Of a stretch of DNA of 64,000 nt, positions 18,649 to 27,960 are shown piece by piece. Both the position numbers and the translations under genes were made by a program. The notes beneath the pieces were generated by a model. It was not told the DNA's origin, searched no databases, and was given only the letters and a program-made list of their open reading frames with translations. Position 1 is the first letter of the stretch; each line of letters begins with the position of its first letter. Where the stretch lies: the NCBI RefSeq assembly GCF_002939385.1, contig NZ_MULI01000004.1:62001-126000 (forward strand), written 5' to 3'. The DNA is from Streptomyces sp. MH60. GTDB taxonomy: Bacteria > Actinomycetota > Actinomycetes > Streptomycetales > Streptomycetaceae.

Positions 18649-18704
18649 GTGATGTGCCCCTCCCTCTTCTACAGATCCGCCACCTATGCTCTCAGCTCGT
18701 ACGG

Positions 18705-18767
18705 ACTCGAACGAACAAACTCGAACGACGCACGCACGACGAACGAACGACGAACGACGAACGAACC
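18705..18767. repeat. ACGA-rich short tandem repeats in a divergent promoter
   Basis: Two copies of ACTCGAACGA lie exactly 14 bases apart (18705-18714, 18719-18728). A run of acgaacgacga units follows up to about 18767. The tract fills the 138-base space between the divergent exporter (18648) and oxidoreductase (18787) genes and is compositionally unlike the surroundings (few C/G doublets). It may be a replication-slippage tract or an array of operator half-sites. Confidence 0.6.
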
Positions 18768-18786
18768 TGAGTGAGGGTGGGGCAGG

Positions 18787-19854
18787 GTGTCAGCGGTGAC
18801 CGGACAGAAGGTGCGCTGGGGGATTCTCGCGACCGGCGGGATGGCGGCGCGGTTCACGGCGGATCTGGTCGATCTGCCGGACGCGGAGGTCGTGGCGGTG
18901 GCGTCGCGGACCGAGGCGTCGGCGAAGGCGTTCGCCGAGCGGTTCGGGATACCCCGGGCGTACGGCGCGTGGGAGACGCTGGCGCGGGACGAGGACGTCG
19001 ACGTGGTGTACGTCGCGACCCCGCACTCGGCGCACCGGACCGCGGCCGGCCTGTGCCTGGAGGCGGGCCGGAACGTGCTGTGCGAGAAGCCGTTCACGCT
19101 GAACGCGCGGGAGGCGGCGGAACTGGTCGCGCTCGCCCGGGAGAAGAACGTCTTCCTCATGGAAGCGATGTGGATGTACTGCAACCCGCTGGTGCGGCGC
19201 CTGAAGGCGCTGGTCGGCGACGGCGCGATCGGCGAGGTCCGCAGCCTCCAGGCGGACTTCGGCCTCGCGGGCCCCTTCCCGCCCGCGCACCGGCTCCGCG
19301 ATCCCGCGCAGGGCGGCGGCGCGCTGCTGGACCTGGGGGTGTACCCGGTGTCGTTCGCACAGCTGCTGCTCGGTGAGCCCTCGGACGTCGCGGCGCGAGC
19401 GGTGCTCTCCGAGGAGGGGGTCGATCTCCAGACGGGCGCACTGCTCTCCTACGAGAGCGGCGCTCTCGCCTCGGTGCACTGCTCCATCACCGGCGGTACG
19501 CCCAACTCCGCGTCGATCACCGGCTCCGAGGGCCGCATCGACGTCCCGAACGGCTTTTTCTTCCCGGACCACTTCGTGCTGCACCGCACCGGCCGGGACC
19601 CGCAGGAGTTCCGCGCCGACCCGGCCGACGGGCCCCGCGAGAGCCTGCGGCACGAGGCCGAGGAGGTGATGCGGGCCCTGCGCGCCGGGGAGACCGAGTC
19701 ACCGCTGGTGCCCCTCGACGGCACGCTGGCCGTGATGCGGACGCTCGACGCGATCCGGGACCGCGTCGGCGTCCGCTACCCGGGAGAGCAGGGCGAACAG
19801 GGCGAGCAGGGAGGGCTGGGAGACGCGGCGGAGCCGGTCGTCACGCCGGCTTGA
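18787..19854 (+). CDS. Gfo/Idh/MocA-family oxidoreductase
   Basis: This 355-residue NAD(P)-dependent dehydrogenase has an N-terminal Rossmann domain (RWGILATGGMAARFTADL, about 9-26), the family motif CEKPFTLN (about 100) and a C-terminal beta-sheet domain with the MEAMWMYCNP segment seen in sugar or dihydrodiol dehydrogenases. The substrate is not evident. The GTG at 18787 has gagggtgggg upstream. The protein ends in a short EQGEQGEQG repeat, and the last 14 bases overlap the stop of the convergent PhoD gene. Confidence 0.88.
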   Translation: MSAVTGQKVRWGILATGGMAARFTADLVDLPDAEVVAVASRTEASAKAFAERFGIPRAYGAWETLARDEDVDVVYVATPHSAHRTAAGLCLEAGRNVLCEKPFTLNAREAAELVALAREKNVFLMEAMWMYCNPLVRRLKALVGDGAIGEVRSLQADFGLAGPFPPAHRLRDPAQGGGALLDLGVYPVSFAQLLLGEPSDVAARAVLSEEGVDLQTGALLSYESGALASVHCSITGGTPNSASITGSEGRIDVPNGFFFPDHFVLHRTGRDPQEFRADPADGPRESLRHEAEEVMRALRAGETESPLVPLDGTLAVMRTLDAIRDRVGVRYPGEQGEQGEQGGLGDAAEPVVTPA

Positions 19855-21511
19855 GCCCCGGCTCCCCCGCCTCCGTCACGAAGGACCCGGCGGTCGTGAG
19901 CGGCGCGCCCTCGCTGCTGACGTGGGACACCGTCTTGAAGTCGGCGCGCGCCGACTCGCGGCCCAGTGACACCGTCGCGTAGCCGCGCAGCCCGTTGAAG
20001 AACTTCAGGTGCGGGTTGGCGGTCATGAGGGTGTCCCAGTTGGACGGCTTCGCCGAGCCGTCGCCGCCGCTGGTGATCGAGGTGGTGACGATCTCCGTGC
20101 CCAGGGTCCGGGAGTCCGGGTCGTCGAAGTCGCGCTTGATGTCGAAGCCGTAGGAGACGTGCACGTCGCCGGTGAGGACCATGAGGTTCTCGATCCCGGC
20201 GGCCTGCGCACCGGCCAGGACCCGCTCGCGGGAGGCCGGGTAGCCGTCCCAGGAGTCCATGGAGACCTTGGACGGCGTGGTGGTCATGTTGTAGCGCTGG
20301 GCGAAGGTGACCTGCTGGGGCACCACATTCCACAGGGCGTCGGACCGGTGCCAGCCGTTGATCAGCCAGCGCTCCTGGGCGTCGCCGGTGAGCGTGCGGC
20401 CCGGGTCCTCGGACTCGGGCCCGGGGAACTGCCAGCCGTCGCCGTACGCCTGGTTGGAGCGGTACTGCCGGGTGTCGAGCACGTCGAACTGGGCCAGGCG
20501 CCCCCAGTGCAGGCGGCGGTAGAGCTTCAGGTCGGGGCCGTCGGGCAGCTGGGGCCGGCGCAGCGGCATGTTCTCCCAGTAGGCGCGGTAGGCGGCGGCC
20601 CGGCGGATGAGGAACTCCTCCGGCGGGACACTGTTCTCCGGCGTCTCGTCGGCGTAGTTGTTCTCGGTCTCGTGGTCGTCCCAGGTCACGACGAACGGGT
20701 GCGCGGCGTGCGCGGCCCGCAGGTCGGGGTCCGACTTGTAGAGGGCGTACCGCAGGCGGTAGTCCTCCAGCGTCACCGTCTCGTGGTTGAAGTGGGCGGG
20801 CAGGGTGCCCGCGGGGTAGGCGCGGGAGCCGCCGGTGGCTTTGACGGCGTACTCGTAGAGGTAGTCGCCGAGGTGGAAGACGACGTCCACGTCCTCCTGG
20901 GCCAGGTGCTTGTACGCGGTGTAGTAGCCCTCGTCGTACTTCTGGCAGGAGACGAGGCCGAAGGTGAGGTCGGAGACCCGGCTGTGCTGGGCGGGCGCGG
21001 TGCGGGTGCGGCCGGCCGGGCTGACGTACCGGCCGGCGCGGAAGCGGTAGTAGTAGACGTGGCCGGGCGCGAGGTGGTCGACCTCGACGTGCACGGTGTG
21101 GTGGAACTCGGGGTGGGCGGTGGCCCGGCCCCTTCTGACGACGCGGCGGAAGCGTTCGTCCAGGGCCACCTCCCAGCTCACCTCGACGCGTTTGGCGGGC
21201 AGTCCGCTGTCGGCCTGGTACGGGACCGGGGCCAGGCGCGTCCACAGCAGCACGGAGCCGGGCTGGGGGTCGCCCGAGGCGACGCCGAGCGTGAAGGGGT
21301 CGGCGGAGAGCTGCGCGGCGTCCAGCTCGGCGGCGCTCGCGGTGCCGGCGGCCGGCAGGTTCACGGAGAAGGCGAGCGCGGCGGCGGCACCGGTGACGGT
21401 CAGGAAGCGGCGGCGGCCCATGCTGCGGGCGGCGGCGCGGAGTTCGGGCGCGTGCGAGGACTGCGACTGGGCCGGGACCGGGGTCGGGGCCTGGTGGTTC
21501 GCGGGTGTCAT
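19841..21511 (-). CDS. Tat-secreted PhoD-family alkaline phosphatase
   Basis: The protein has 556 residues. A twin-arginine signal (SMGRRRFLTVTG at about 30-41, then an AAAALAFSVNLPAA stretch) exports the folded enzyme. A fibronectin-like N-terminal domain leads into the metallophosphatase core: LVSCQKYDEGYY, FHLGDYLYEY, WDDHETENNY and GDVHVSYGFD carry the calcium/iron ligands, including the unusual cysteine of PhoD. It releases phosphate from phosphoesters outside the cell and is normally induced by phosphate starvation through PhoP. I could not find an unambiguous PHO box in the 130 bases upstream. The ATG at 21511 follows gggaggaacgg. Confidence 0.92.
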   Translation of the reverse strand: MTPANHQAPTPVPAQSQSSHAPELRAAARSMGRRRFLTVTGAAAALAFSVNLPAAGTASAAELDAAQLSADPFTLGVASGDPQPGSVLLWTRLAPVPYQADSGLPAKRVEVSWEVALDERFRRVVRRGRATAHPEFHHTVHVEVDHLAPGHVYYYRFRAGRYVSPAGRTRTAPAQHSRVSDLTFGLVSCQKYDEGYYTAYKHLAQEDVDVVFHLGDYLYEYAVKATGGSRAYPAGTLPAHFNHETVTLEDYRLRYALYKSDPDLRAAHAAHPFVVTWDDHETENNYADETPENSVPPEEFLIRRAAAYRAYWENMPLRRPQLPDGPDLKLYRRLHWGRLAQFDVLDTRQYRSNQAYGDGWQFPGPESEDPGRTLTGDAQERWLINGWHRSDALWNVVPQQVTFAQRYNMTTTPSKVSMDSWDGYPASRERVLAGAQAAGIENLMVLTGDVHVSYGFDIKRDFDDPDSRTLGTEIVTTSITSGGDGSAKPSNWDTLMTANPHLKFFNGLRGYATVSLGRESARADFKTVSHVSSEGAPLTTAGSFVTEAGEPGLKPA

Positions 21512-21643
21512 CCGTTCCTCCCCTTGCGGTGGTTGCAAGGGGAATTCGAAGGGCCGGGAACGACCCGAGCTTGGCGCGGACATGGCGATCGCATGTCGGA
21601 CGGATGAGTTCCGCATGTTCCGCGACCCGTACCCTGCCGACTC

Positions 21644-22435
21644 ATGAACACCGTGAGAACCAGCGACGAGGAAAGCACCGGCGCACCGAAGGTCGCCGTC
21701 GTCACGGGTGCCGGATCCGGCATCGGCCGGGCGGTCGCCGTCGAGCTGCTCACCGCCGGCTGGTCGGTGGCCCTGGCCGGCCGCCGCCCCGAGCCGCTGG
21801 CGGAGACGGCCGCGACGGCACCGTCGGGCGGCGGCACGGCCCTCACCGTCCGCGCCGACGTGTCGCGCCCCGAGGACGTGGCGGCCCTGTTCGACGCCGT
21901 GCGCGACCGGTTCGGGCGGCTGGACCTGCTGTTCAACAACGCCGGTACGTTCGGCCCCGGCGGGGTGCCGGTCGAGGAACTGCCCTACGAGGCCTGGCGG
22001 CACGTGGTGGACACCAACCTCAACGGGGCGTTCCTGTGCGCGCAGGCGGCGTACCGGCAGATGAAGGAGCAGGACCCGCAGGGCGGCCGGATCATCAACA
22101 ACGGCTCGATCTCGGCACACACGCCGCGACCGCACTCGGTGGCGTACACGGCGACCAAGCACGCGCTGACCGGCCTGACCAAGTCGCTGTCGCTGGACGG
22201 CCGCCGCTACGGCATCGCGGTCGGCCAGATCGACATCGGCAACGCGGCGACCGACATGACGGCCGGCATGCAGACCGGCGCGCTCCAGGCCAACGGGGAG
22301 ACGGCACCCGAGCCCGTGATGGACGTCGCCGACGTCGCGCGCACGGTGCGGCACATGGCCGGGCTGCCCCTGGAGGCCAACGTGCAGTTCGCGACGGTCA
22401 TGGCGACGGCGATGCCGTACGTGGGGCGCGGCTGA
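21644..22435 (+). CDS. Short-chain dehydrogenase/reductase (SDR)
   Basis: This classical SDR of 263 residues has the cofactor motif TGAGSGIG (21-28), LFNNAG as the NNAG element, and the catalytic Ser-x12-Tyr168-x3-Lys172 in [13 protein letters not shown]. The residues ADVSRPEDV after beta-strand 3 suggest NAD(H) or NADP(H) use without deciding between them. The substrate is unknown. It is divergent from the PhoD gene, with 132 bases between starts. A very strong hairpin terminator closes the transcription unit. Confidence 0.92.
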   Translation: MNTVRTSDEESTGAPKVAVVTGAGSGIGRAVAVELLTAGWSVALAGRRPEPLAETAATAPSGGGTALTVRADVSRPEDVAALFDAVRDRFGRLDLLFNNAGTFGPGGVPVEELPYEAWRHVVDTNLNGAFLCAQAAYRQMKEQDPQGGRIINNGSISAHTPRPHSVAYTATKHALTGLTKSLSLDGRRYGIAVGQIDIGNAATDMTAGMQTGALQANGETAPEPVMDVADVARTVRHMAGLPLEANVQFATVMATAMPYVGRG

Positions 22436-22588
22436 GCCGGTTCACACAATCGGAATTTCAACATCCACGGTATTGCGGCCGGTGGAGAACGTATGCTCAA
22501 ATCTCCTTCACCGGAACTTCACACTTGAGGCGTTGGGCTTCCGCAAGGCCCTTCCGCAACGCTCCACGGACCATACCGAGGGGGGAGG

Positions 22589-22636
22589 CGGCAGCCGTTC
22601 CGTCCACCGGCACTCCGGTGCACGGAACGGCTGCCG
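22589..22636. terminator. Strong bidirectional terminator
   Basis: A 22-bp stem with a single mismatch is formed by 22589-22610 and 22615-22636 around a 4-base loop (arms begin cggcagccgttccgt). It lies between the convergent SDR and NTF2-like genes and is the strongest hairpin in this part of the window. The rest of the 22436-22649 gap shows nothing further. Confidence 0.85.
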
Positions 22637-22649
22637 CACCATTTCCCGG

Positions 22650-22976
22650 TTACGCCTGCCCGGTCTCGAAGCGTGCGATCCGGCCGTCCTCGTCCACGGT
22701 GAAGTCCCACCGGGTCCGCATCTCGCCCCAGGTGTCGTTGCGGTAGCGGGCGATGAGGGCGCGACCGCCGTTCGTCTCCCGGTCGACCTCCAGGTGACCG
22801 TTGGAGGAGAAGATCTCCTGGTCGATCCACTGGTCGAGGTTCCGGTCGTCCCCGTCGTCGGCCATGGTGGCGTCCGGCGCGAGCAGCGCGAGGAAGCCCT
22901 CGCGGTCGTGGGCGTTGACGGCGGCGACGAAGGCGCGGACGGCCGGGTCGCTGAGTCGCGTGGTCTGAATCGTCAT
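22650..22976 (-). CDS. NTF2-like / SnoaL-fold protein
   Basis: The 108 residues form a single cone-shaped NTF2-like domain: PAVRAFVAAVNAHDREGFLALLAPDATMADDG is the standard helical start and first strand, followed by DQWIDQEIF and a closing strand FTVDEDGRIARFETGQA. Members are small hydrolases, isomerases or binding proteins; the catalytic residue cannot be assigned here. The ATG at 22976 is used. It is single-gene, convergent with the SDR and divergent from the DoxX gene. Confidence 0.85.
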   Translation of the reverse strand: MTIQTTRLSDPAVRAFVAAVNAHDREGFLALLAPDATMADDGDDRNLDQWIDQEIFSSNGHLEVDRETNGGRALIARYRNDTWGEMRTRWDFTVDEDGRIARFETGQA

Positions 22977-23128
22977 GGCCGCAGCGTCACACCGGCCCCG
23001 CACCCCCGCCACCGGGCCGCCGCCCTCCACCCACCCGCCGCCACCCGAACGGCGCCCGGTGACGGGCCCGGACGCCGCCGACGGGCGACGGTGGACAGAT
23101 GAGCCGCCACCGTCCGCGAGGAGTCGAC

Positions 23129-23671
23129 GTGAAGTGCTGTGACCGGCGTGATCTGGGGCTGCTGCTGCTCCGCCTGGGGACCGGCGGCGTCCTGGCCGCG
23201 CACGGCACACAGAAGCTGCTCGGCTGGTTCGGCGGCACCGGCCTCGGGGAGACCGGCCGGGCCATGGAGGCCATGGGCTACGCACCGGGCCGGGCCAGCG
23301 CCACCGCGGCGGGCCTCGCCGAGGCGGGCGGCGGGACACTGCTGGCGCTGGGCCTGGCCACTCCGGCCGCGGGCGCGGCCGCGGCCGGCGCGATGGCGGG
23401 CGCCGCGGCGGTGCACGCCCCGAACGGCTTCTTCGCCCAGGCCGGCGGCTACGAGTACGCGGTCTCCCTCGGTCTGACCGCCGCGGGCCTCGCCGTCTCG
23501 GGACCCGGCCGCCTCTCCCTCGACCACGCCCTCGGCCACGCGGTCAACCGGAACTGGATGGTCCCGGCCGCCCTCGCGGTGACGGCGGCGGCCACGACGG
23601 TGGTCGTGGGCGCGCGGAACAGGCGGCTGCGCAGGGCCGCCGAGGGGCGGCAGGAAGCACTCTTCGACTGA
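23129..23671 (+). CDS. DoxX-family membrane protein
   Basis: This protein of about 180 residues has four hydrophobic segments and the DoxX opening LGLLLLRLGTGGVLAAHGTQKLLGWFGG, with the conserved arginine and the HGxQKL motif. DoxX proteins are integral membrane subunits, linked in some bacteria to oxidoreductase or thiol-stress complexes; the exact role here is unknown. I chose the GTG at 23129 because gaggag lies 6 bases upstream. An in-frame ATG at 23099 would add ten residues (MSRHRPRGVD) without a ribosome site. The next gene follows 30 bases later on the same strand. Confidence 0.85.
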   Translation: MKCCDRRDLGLLLLRLGTGGVLAAHGTQKLLGWFGGTGLGETGRAMEAMGYAPGRASATAAGLAEAGGGTLLALGLATPAAGAAAAGAMAGAAAVHAPNGFFAQAGGYEYAVSLGLTAAGLAVSGPGRLSLDHALGHAVNRNWMVPAALAVTAAATTVVVGARNRRLRRAAEGRQEALFD

Positions 23672-23701
23672 CGCCCGCGGGAACGGGGCACGCTGCTCCA
23701 C

Positions 23702-24043
23702 ATGAGCGACACGACGGACGGCGCGCGGGCCGACGACCTCTGGAACACCGTCGAGAACCTGTGGAAGTGGCTGGAGGCGGACCAGCCCGTCGGCGGCCGG
23801 GAGGGCCTGCTGCTGCGCATGCTGAAGCTGTCGGAGGAGGTCGGCGAGGTCGCCGAGGCGGTGATCGGCGCGACCGGCCAGAATCCGAGGAAGGGCGTCA
23901 CCCACACCTGGGACGACGTGGCGGCGGAGCTGTGCGACGTCGTGATCACGGCGATGGTGGCCCTGCGGACCCTGACACCCGAGGCCCGGGAGGTCTTCGG
24001 CCGGCACCTGGCGCGGGTGGCGGGACGCTCGCTGGGTGAGTGA
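23702..24043 (+). CDS. MazG-like nucleotide pyrophosphohydrolase domain protein
   Basis: The 113 residues form a single all-alpha NTP-PPase domain. The metal-binding pattern EEVGEVAEAV...ELCDVVITA gives the ExxE-x(12-28)-ExxD signature of MazG/dUTPase-type enzymes. These hydrolyse (d)NTPs to monophosphate and pyrophosphate, often for nucleotide-pool cleaning; preferred substrate cannot be told. The ATG at 23702 is used. It lies 30 bases downstream of the DoxX gene and is followed by a terminator shared with the convergent axeA gene. Confidence 0.85.
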   Translation: MSDTTDGARADDLWNTVENLWKWLEADQPVGGREGLLLRMLKLSEEVGEVAEAVIGATGQNPRKGVTHTWDDVAAELCDVVITAMVALRTLTPEAREVFGRHLARVAGRSLGE

Positions 24044-24066
24044 GGGGGCCGGGGCAGCCAGAAGGC

Positions 24067-24097
24067 CCGCACCCGTGGGAGTCGGTCACGGGTGCGG
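24067..24097. terminator. Terminator between MazG-like gene and axeA
   Basis: The perfect 11-bp arms ccgcacccgtg (24067-24077) and cacgggtgcgg (24087-24097) enclose a 9-base loop between two convergent stops (24043 and 24114). It can act in both directions. Confidence 0.85.
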
Positions 24098-24113
24098 ACC
24101 GGTCACCGCCTGG

Positions 24114-24380
24114 TCAGCCCGCGCTGCACGACACGCTCGGCCAGGTCCAGTTGCCGTTGGCCTGGATGGTGGCACCCCAGTTGTCGCCGCTGCCGTTCGA
24201 CTTGGCGGTCAGCGTCTGCGCGCTGGGATAACTCGCGTTGACGTTCCAGGTCGTCATGACCTTCGCCGGGGACGGCACGTTCATCGTCACCGTCCAGTCG
24301 GCGGCACCGCTCACGGAGACGTTGAGGTTGTACCGGTCGCCCCACCGCTGGCCGGCGGACAGCGTCGCGGTACAGGCACC
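24114..24380 (-). repeat. Copy 1 of a duplicated CBM2-coding segment (axeA)
   Basis: These bases encode the xylan-binding domain of axeA and match the same segment of xlnB (25153-25419) in the same orientation, 1,039 bases apart. By eye the identity is about 92%. This makes a long direct repeat spanning the axeA catalytic region. Confidence 0.85.
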
Positions 24381-25118
24381 CCCGCCGCCCCCGCCTCCTC
24401 CGCCTCCTCCGCCGCCGCTGCCGTCGGGGGCGACGGCGCGGCCGGTCTGCGGCGAGATCATGCCGGAGCACAGTCCCTTGCCGGCCAGGGTCTGCGCGAT
24501 GCGAGGAATGGCCGCGAGCGTGTTGGCGGGCCAGTCGTGCATGAGGATGACCTGGCCGTTGCCGAGGCGTGAGACGGCCTGCACGATCGCGTCGGTACTG
24601 GCGTTGTTCCAGTCCTGGGAGTCGACGTCCCAGATCACCTCGGTCAGCCCGTACTTGGCCTCGACCGACCGGAGCGTCGCGTTGGTCTCGCCGTACGGCG
24701 GCCGGAACAGCCGGGGCGTCCCGCCCCCCGCGCCCGCGATCGCCTGCTGGGTCCGGGAGATCTCCGAGTCCATCTGGGCCTGGCTGAGCTGGGTCATGTG
24801 CGGGTGGGTGTAGCTGTGGTTGGCGACCCACATACCGGCGTCGACCTGGGCCCGGACCAGGGACGGGTTCTGGGCGGCGTACTGCCCCTGGTTGAACATG
24901 GTGGCCCGCAGCCCGTTCTGCCTGAGCGCGTTGAGCAGGGACTGGGTGGTGCCGGAGGGGCCGTCGTCGAAGGTGAGCCCGACGTAGCCGTTGCAGGCCG
25001 CGGCCTGGGCCGGGGCGGCGCCGGCCACGACGGTGCCCGCGGCGGCGAGCGCGGTGACGGCGACGCCGGTGGCCAGGGTGCGCAGGGGGCGCGAGGACGC
25101 ACGTGGTCTGGTACGCAT
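24114..25118 (-). CDS. axeA: Secreted acetylxylan esterase (CE4) with C-terminal xylan-binding domain
   Basis: This 334-residue secreted enzyme removes acetyl groups from xylan. It has a Sec signal (cleavage near AQAA at 40). The CE4 NodB domain shows TFDDGP (49-54, base Asp51 and metal Asp52), the zinc histidines in HSYTH (101-105), RPPYGE (139-144) and the late catalytic His194 in ILMHDWP. A run of 13 glycines (about 235-247) links to a CBM2-type domain (248-334). It matches the S. lividans AxeA layout and length. It lies 34 bases downstream of xlnB on the same strand, so the two are one xylan-degrading unit. Confidence 0.93.
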   Translation of the reverse strand: MRTRPRASSRPLRTLATGVAVTALAAAGTVVAGAAPAQAAACNGYVGLTFDDGPSGTTQSLLNALRQNGLRATMFNQGQYAAQNPSLVRAQVDAGMWVANHSYTHPHMTQLSQAQMDSEISRTQQAIAGAGGGTPRLFRPPYGETNATLRSVEAKYGLTEVIWDVDSQDWNNASTDAIVQAVSRLGNGQVILMHDWPANTLAAIPRIAQTLAGKGLCSGMISPQTGRAVAPDGSGGGGGGGGGGGGGACTATLSAGQRWGDRYNLNVSVSGAADWTVTMNVPSPAKVMTTWNVNASYPSAQTLTAKSNGSGDNWGATIQANGNWTWPSVSCSAG

Positions 25119-25152
25119 ACGAGTGATTCCTCCTCTCCGCTGGTGGGGTGGG

Positions 25153-26211
<1,059 letters not shown>

Positions 26212-26236
26212 TCAAGCGTCAACAGTTTCGGTAGAT

Positions 26237-26246
26237 GTTTCGAAAC
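26237..26246. promoter_or_regulatory. Palindromic GTTTCGAAAC element upstream of xlnB
   Basis: The perfect 10-bp palindrome GTTTCGAAAC sits 83 bases upstream of the xlnB start. A further TTTCG half-site lies at 26226-26230 and CTTCG at 26248-26252. Short CGAAA/TTTCG dyads are known upstream of actinobacterial xylanase genes, so this is a reasonable xylan-response operator. Binding protein unknown. Confidence 0.55.
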
Positions 26247-26467
26247 CTTCGACGCGCGGGGTGGCGGCTCTGGTGTGCCGAATACGCAGATCACCCCGCA
26301 CTCACCCCAGGACTGCGCCCCGCAAGCGGAACCCCCTCACCAGTCCCACCGGAAAGAGGGATGCCCACCACCGAAAATTTCGACGCACCGCTCCCTGGAC
26401 GGCCCCGCCCGGACTCACATCCTCGGTTGAGGCAGAGCACCGTTCCCCACAACGGGGGCTGGCGCTC

Positions 26468-26682
26468 GTGAAGTTCAGCTACGCGATGCTCCCCGACCAC
26501 CCCCTGGCCGAGCCCCTGGAGCCGATCCGGCTCGCCGACGACCTCGGATTCCACGCCTGCGCACCTTCCTCGACGAGGGCGCCATCACGTACGAGGGCGA
26601 GTTCTTCTCCTACGACGGCCTGTTCACCTTCGCCCGGCCCGTCCAGGACCGGCTGCCGCTGAAGCTCGGGCGACGACAGTGA
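26468..26682 (+). pseudogene. Remnant of an LLM-class flavin/F420-dependent oxidoreductase
   Basis: A GTG at 26468 opens a reading of MKFSYAMLPDHPLAEPLEP, then IRLADDLGFHAC, the N-terminal strand and helix of LLM-class (F420 or FMN) oxidoreductases. At about 26560 the frame changes and sequence from much deeper in such proteins follows (TFLDEGAITYEGEFFSYDG, then LFTFARPVQDRLPLKLG), ending at TGA 26680-26682. Intact members are about 330 residues, so most of the core and the C-terminal half are missing. This is an internally deleted, truncated relic. Its last bases overlap the GTG start of the OGG-fold gene. Confidence 0.75.
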
Positions 26683-27479
26683 CGAGGTACGACCAGCGGC
26701 GGGCCGACCAGCTCGATGAGGCGATGCTCGAACCACCGCTGCCGGACAGCGCGGTGAAGGCACTGGGTCGGTGGCTGGCCGACCCGGAGCGCGGTCGGCG
26801 GTACGCGGACGGCAGCGGCCCTCACACCATCCTGTACGCGCCGGCCAAGTGGACGGCCGTAACGCCTTGGCCCATCACCTTCGCCGACCGGGCGGTGGAC
26901 GAGTCGGCCTCGGTGAGCCGAGCCGAGGTCGTAGCCGCAGTCCGGGCCGCGGAGCGGTCCGAGAGCTGGGCGAAGGCATTCGTGGCGACGCAGGTCTGGG
27001 GGTACGGCGGTAGCGGCTACGGCCCATACCGCACTCGTCAGGTGCTCGCCCAGCCCAACGCCGAGGCCGTCCTCACGGAAGCGGTGTCCCTGCTCGTCGA
27101 TGAGGGCGCGGTCGCGGCCTACGAGCTGCTGAATACGCTCCATGGCCTCGGGCCGTCGTTTTTCACCAAGTTCCTCTACTTCGCGGGTCTGGCGCTGCCG
27201 GAGGTGAAGGGCCCGCGCCCCCTGATCCTCGACCGAGTGCTGGCCGGTGTCCTGCGCAGGCACGCCTCGAAGGCCGGACGCGCGCATGGCTACGAATGGT
27301 CCGGGGCGGTCGCCCGGTGGATCTGGCGCGACGGTGGCTGGAGTCCCCACCGATACGACGTCTACCTTCGGTGGATGCACGCGGCCCATGCTCGACTCAC
27401 GGCCGCGACGATCGACTGGCCCGCGGCTCCGGACGTGCTCGAGCTGGCTCTGTTCAGCGGCGCCTGGAATCCCGAATAG
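26679..27479 (+). CDS. 8-oxoguanine DNA glycosylase (OGG)-fold protein
   Basis: The protein has 266 residues. A helix-hairpin-helix-like stretch LHGLGPSFFTKFLYFAG (154-170) is followed by PLILDRVLAG with Asp185 where HhH-GPD glycosylases keep their catalytic aspartate. By my alignment the catalytic-lysine position of OGG1 is not a lysine (Ser160), although Lys164 is one turn away. So it may be a monofunctional or non-catalytic relative. The rest is rich in Trp/Tyr (WIWRDGGWSPHRYDVYLRWMH). The GTG at 26679 overlaps the relic's stop. Codon use looks slightly less GC-biased than the neighbours, consistent with acquisition. Confidence 0.7.
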   Translation: MTRYDQRRADQLDEAMLEPPLPDSAVKALGRWLADPERGRRYADGSGPHTILYAPAKWTAVTPWPITFADRAVDESASVSRAEVVAAVRAAERSESWAKAFVATQVWGYGGSGYGPYRTRQVLAQPNAEAVLTEAVSLLVDEGAVAAYELLNTLHGLGPSFFTKFLYFAGLALPEVKGPRPLILDRVLAGVLRRHASKAGRAHGYEWSGAVARWIWRDGGWSPHRYDVYLRWMHAAHARLTAATIDWPAAPDVLELALFSGAWNPE

Positions 27480-27544
27480 CCCACCGGAAAGGGTCTCCGG
27501 TGCAGTTCAGAGGCCCTTCCTCAGGCAAAGCGGCGGAGGGCGGC

Positions 27545-27960
27545 AGACGAGTCGGGCTGTACGCCGGGTTCTGTTCCGACGGGGCCTCGCGGTCCCGTCG
27601 GCGACGGCCATCCATCTAGGGCCGGCGTTGCCACCGGCCTCCAGCGGTCTACCCGCGGACTCGGGCGGGCAGCCCTCGATCGTCCGCGCAGAGGCGCCTC
27701 TTCTTGCGAGAAGGCGTCTCCTCTTGACCTTGCTCCGGGTGGGGTTTACCTAGCTGCCCAGGTCGCCCTGGGCACTGGTGGTCTCTTACACCACCGTTTC
27801 ACCCTTACCGGGGGCCGAAGCCTCCGGCGGTCTGCTTTCTGTGGCACTGTCCCGCGGGTCACCCCGGGTGGCCGTTAGCCATCACCCTGCCCTGTGGAGC
27901 CCGGACGTTCCTCGGGAAGTCCCGTGAGGGACTCCACGCGGCCGCCCGCCCGGCTCGTCT
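27545..27960 (-). ncRNA. rnpB: RNase P RNA (bacterial type A)
   Basis: Read on the minus strand, this is the catalytic RNA that matures tRNA 5' ends. Conserved landmarks in order are gaggaacgtccgggctcc near the 5' end, acagaaa of the core, ggtaagggtgaaa, ggtaaaccccacc, and the 3' signature ggaacagaacccggcgtacag. Terminal helix P1 is formed by AGACGAG (27960-27954) and CTCGTCT (27551-27545), which sets the ends to within a few bases. The length, about 416 nt, suits Streptomyces. Its first 86 nt overlap the 3' end of the upstream transporter reading frame on the same strand. Confidence 0.95.

Noticed and set aside
21512..21643. PHO box before the PhoD-family gene
   Set aside because: No clear pair of GTTCACC-like direct repeats; weak matches are no better than chance in this region.
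26361..26471. 36-codon frame starting MPTTENFDAPLPG
   Set aside because: No ribosome site and no recognisable family; it ends within the LLM relic. Likely chance.
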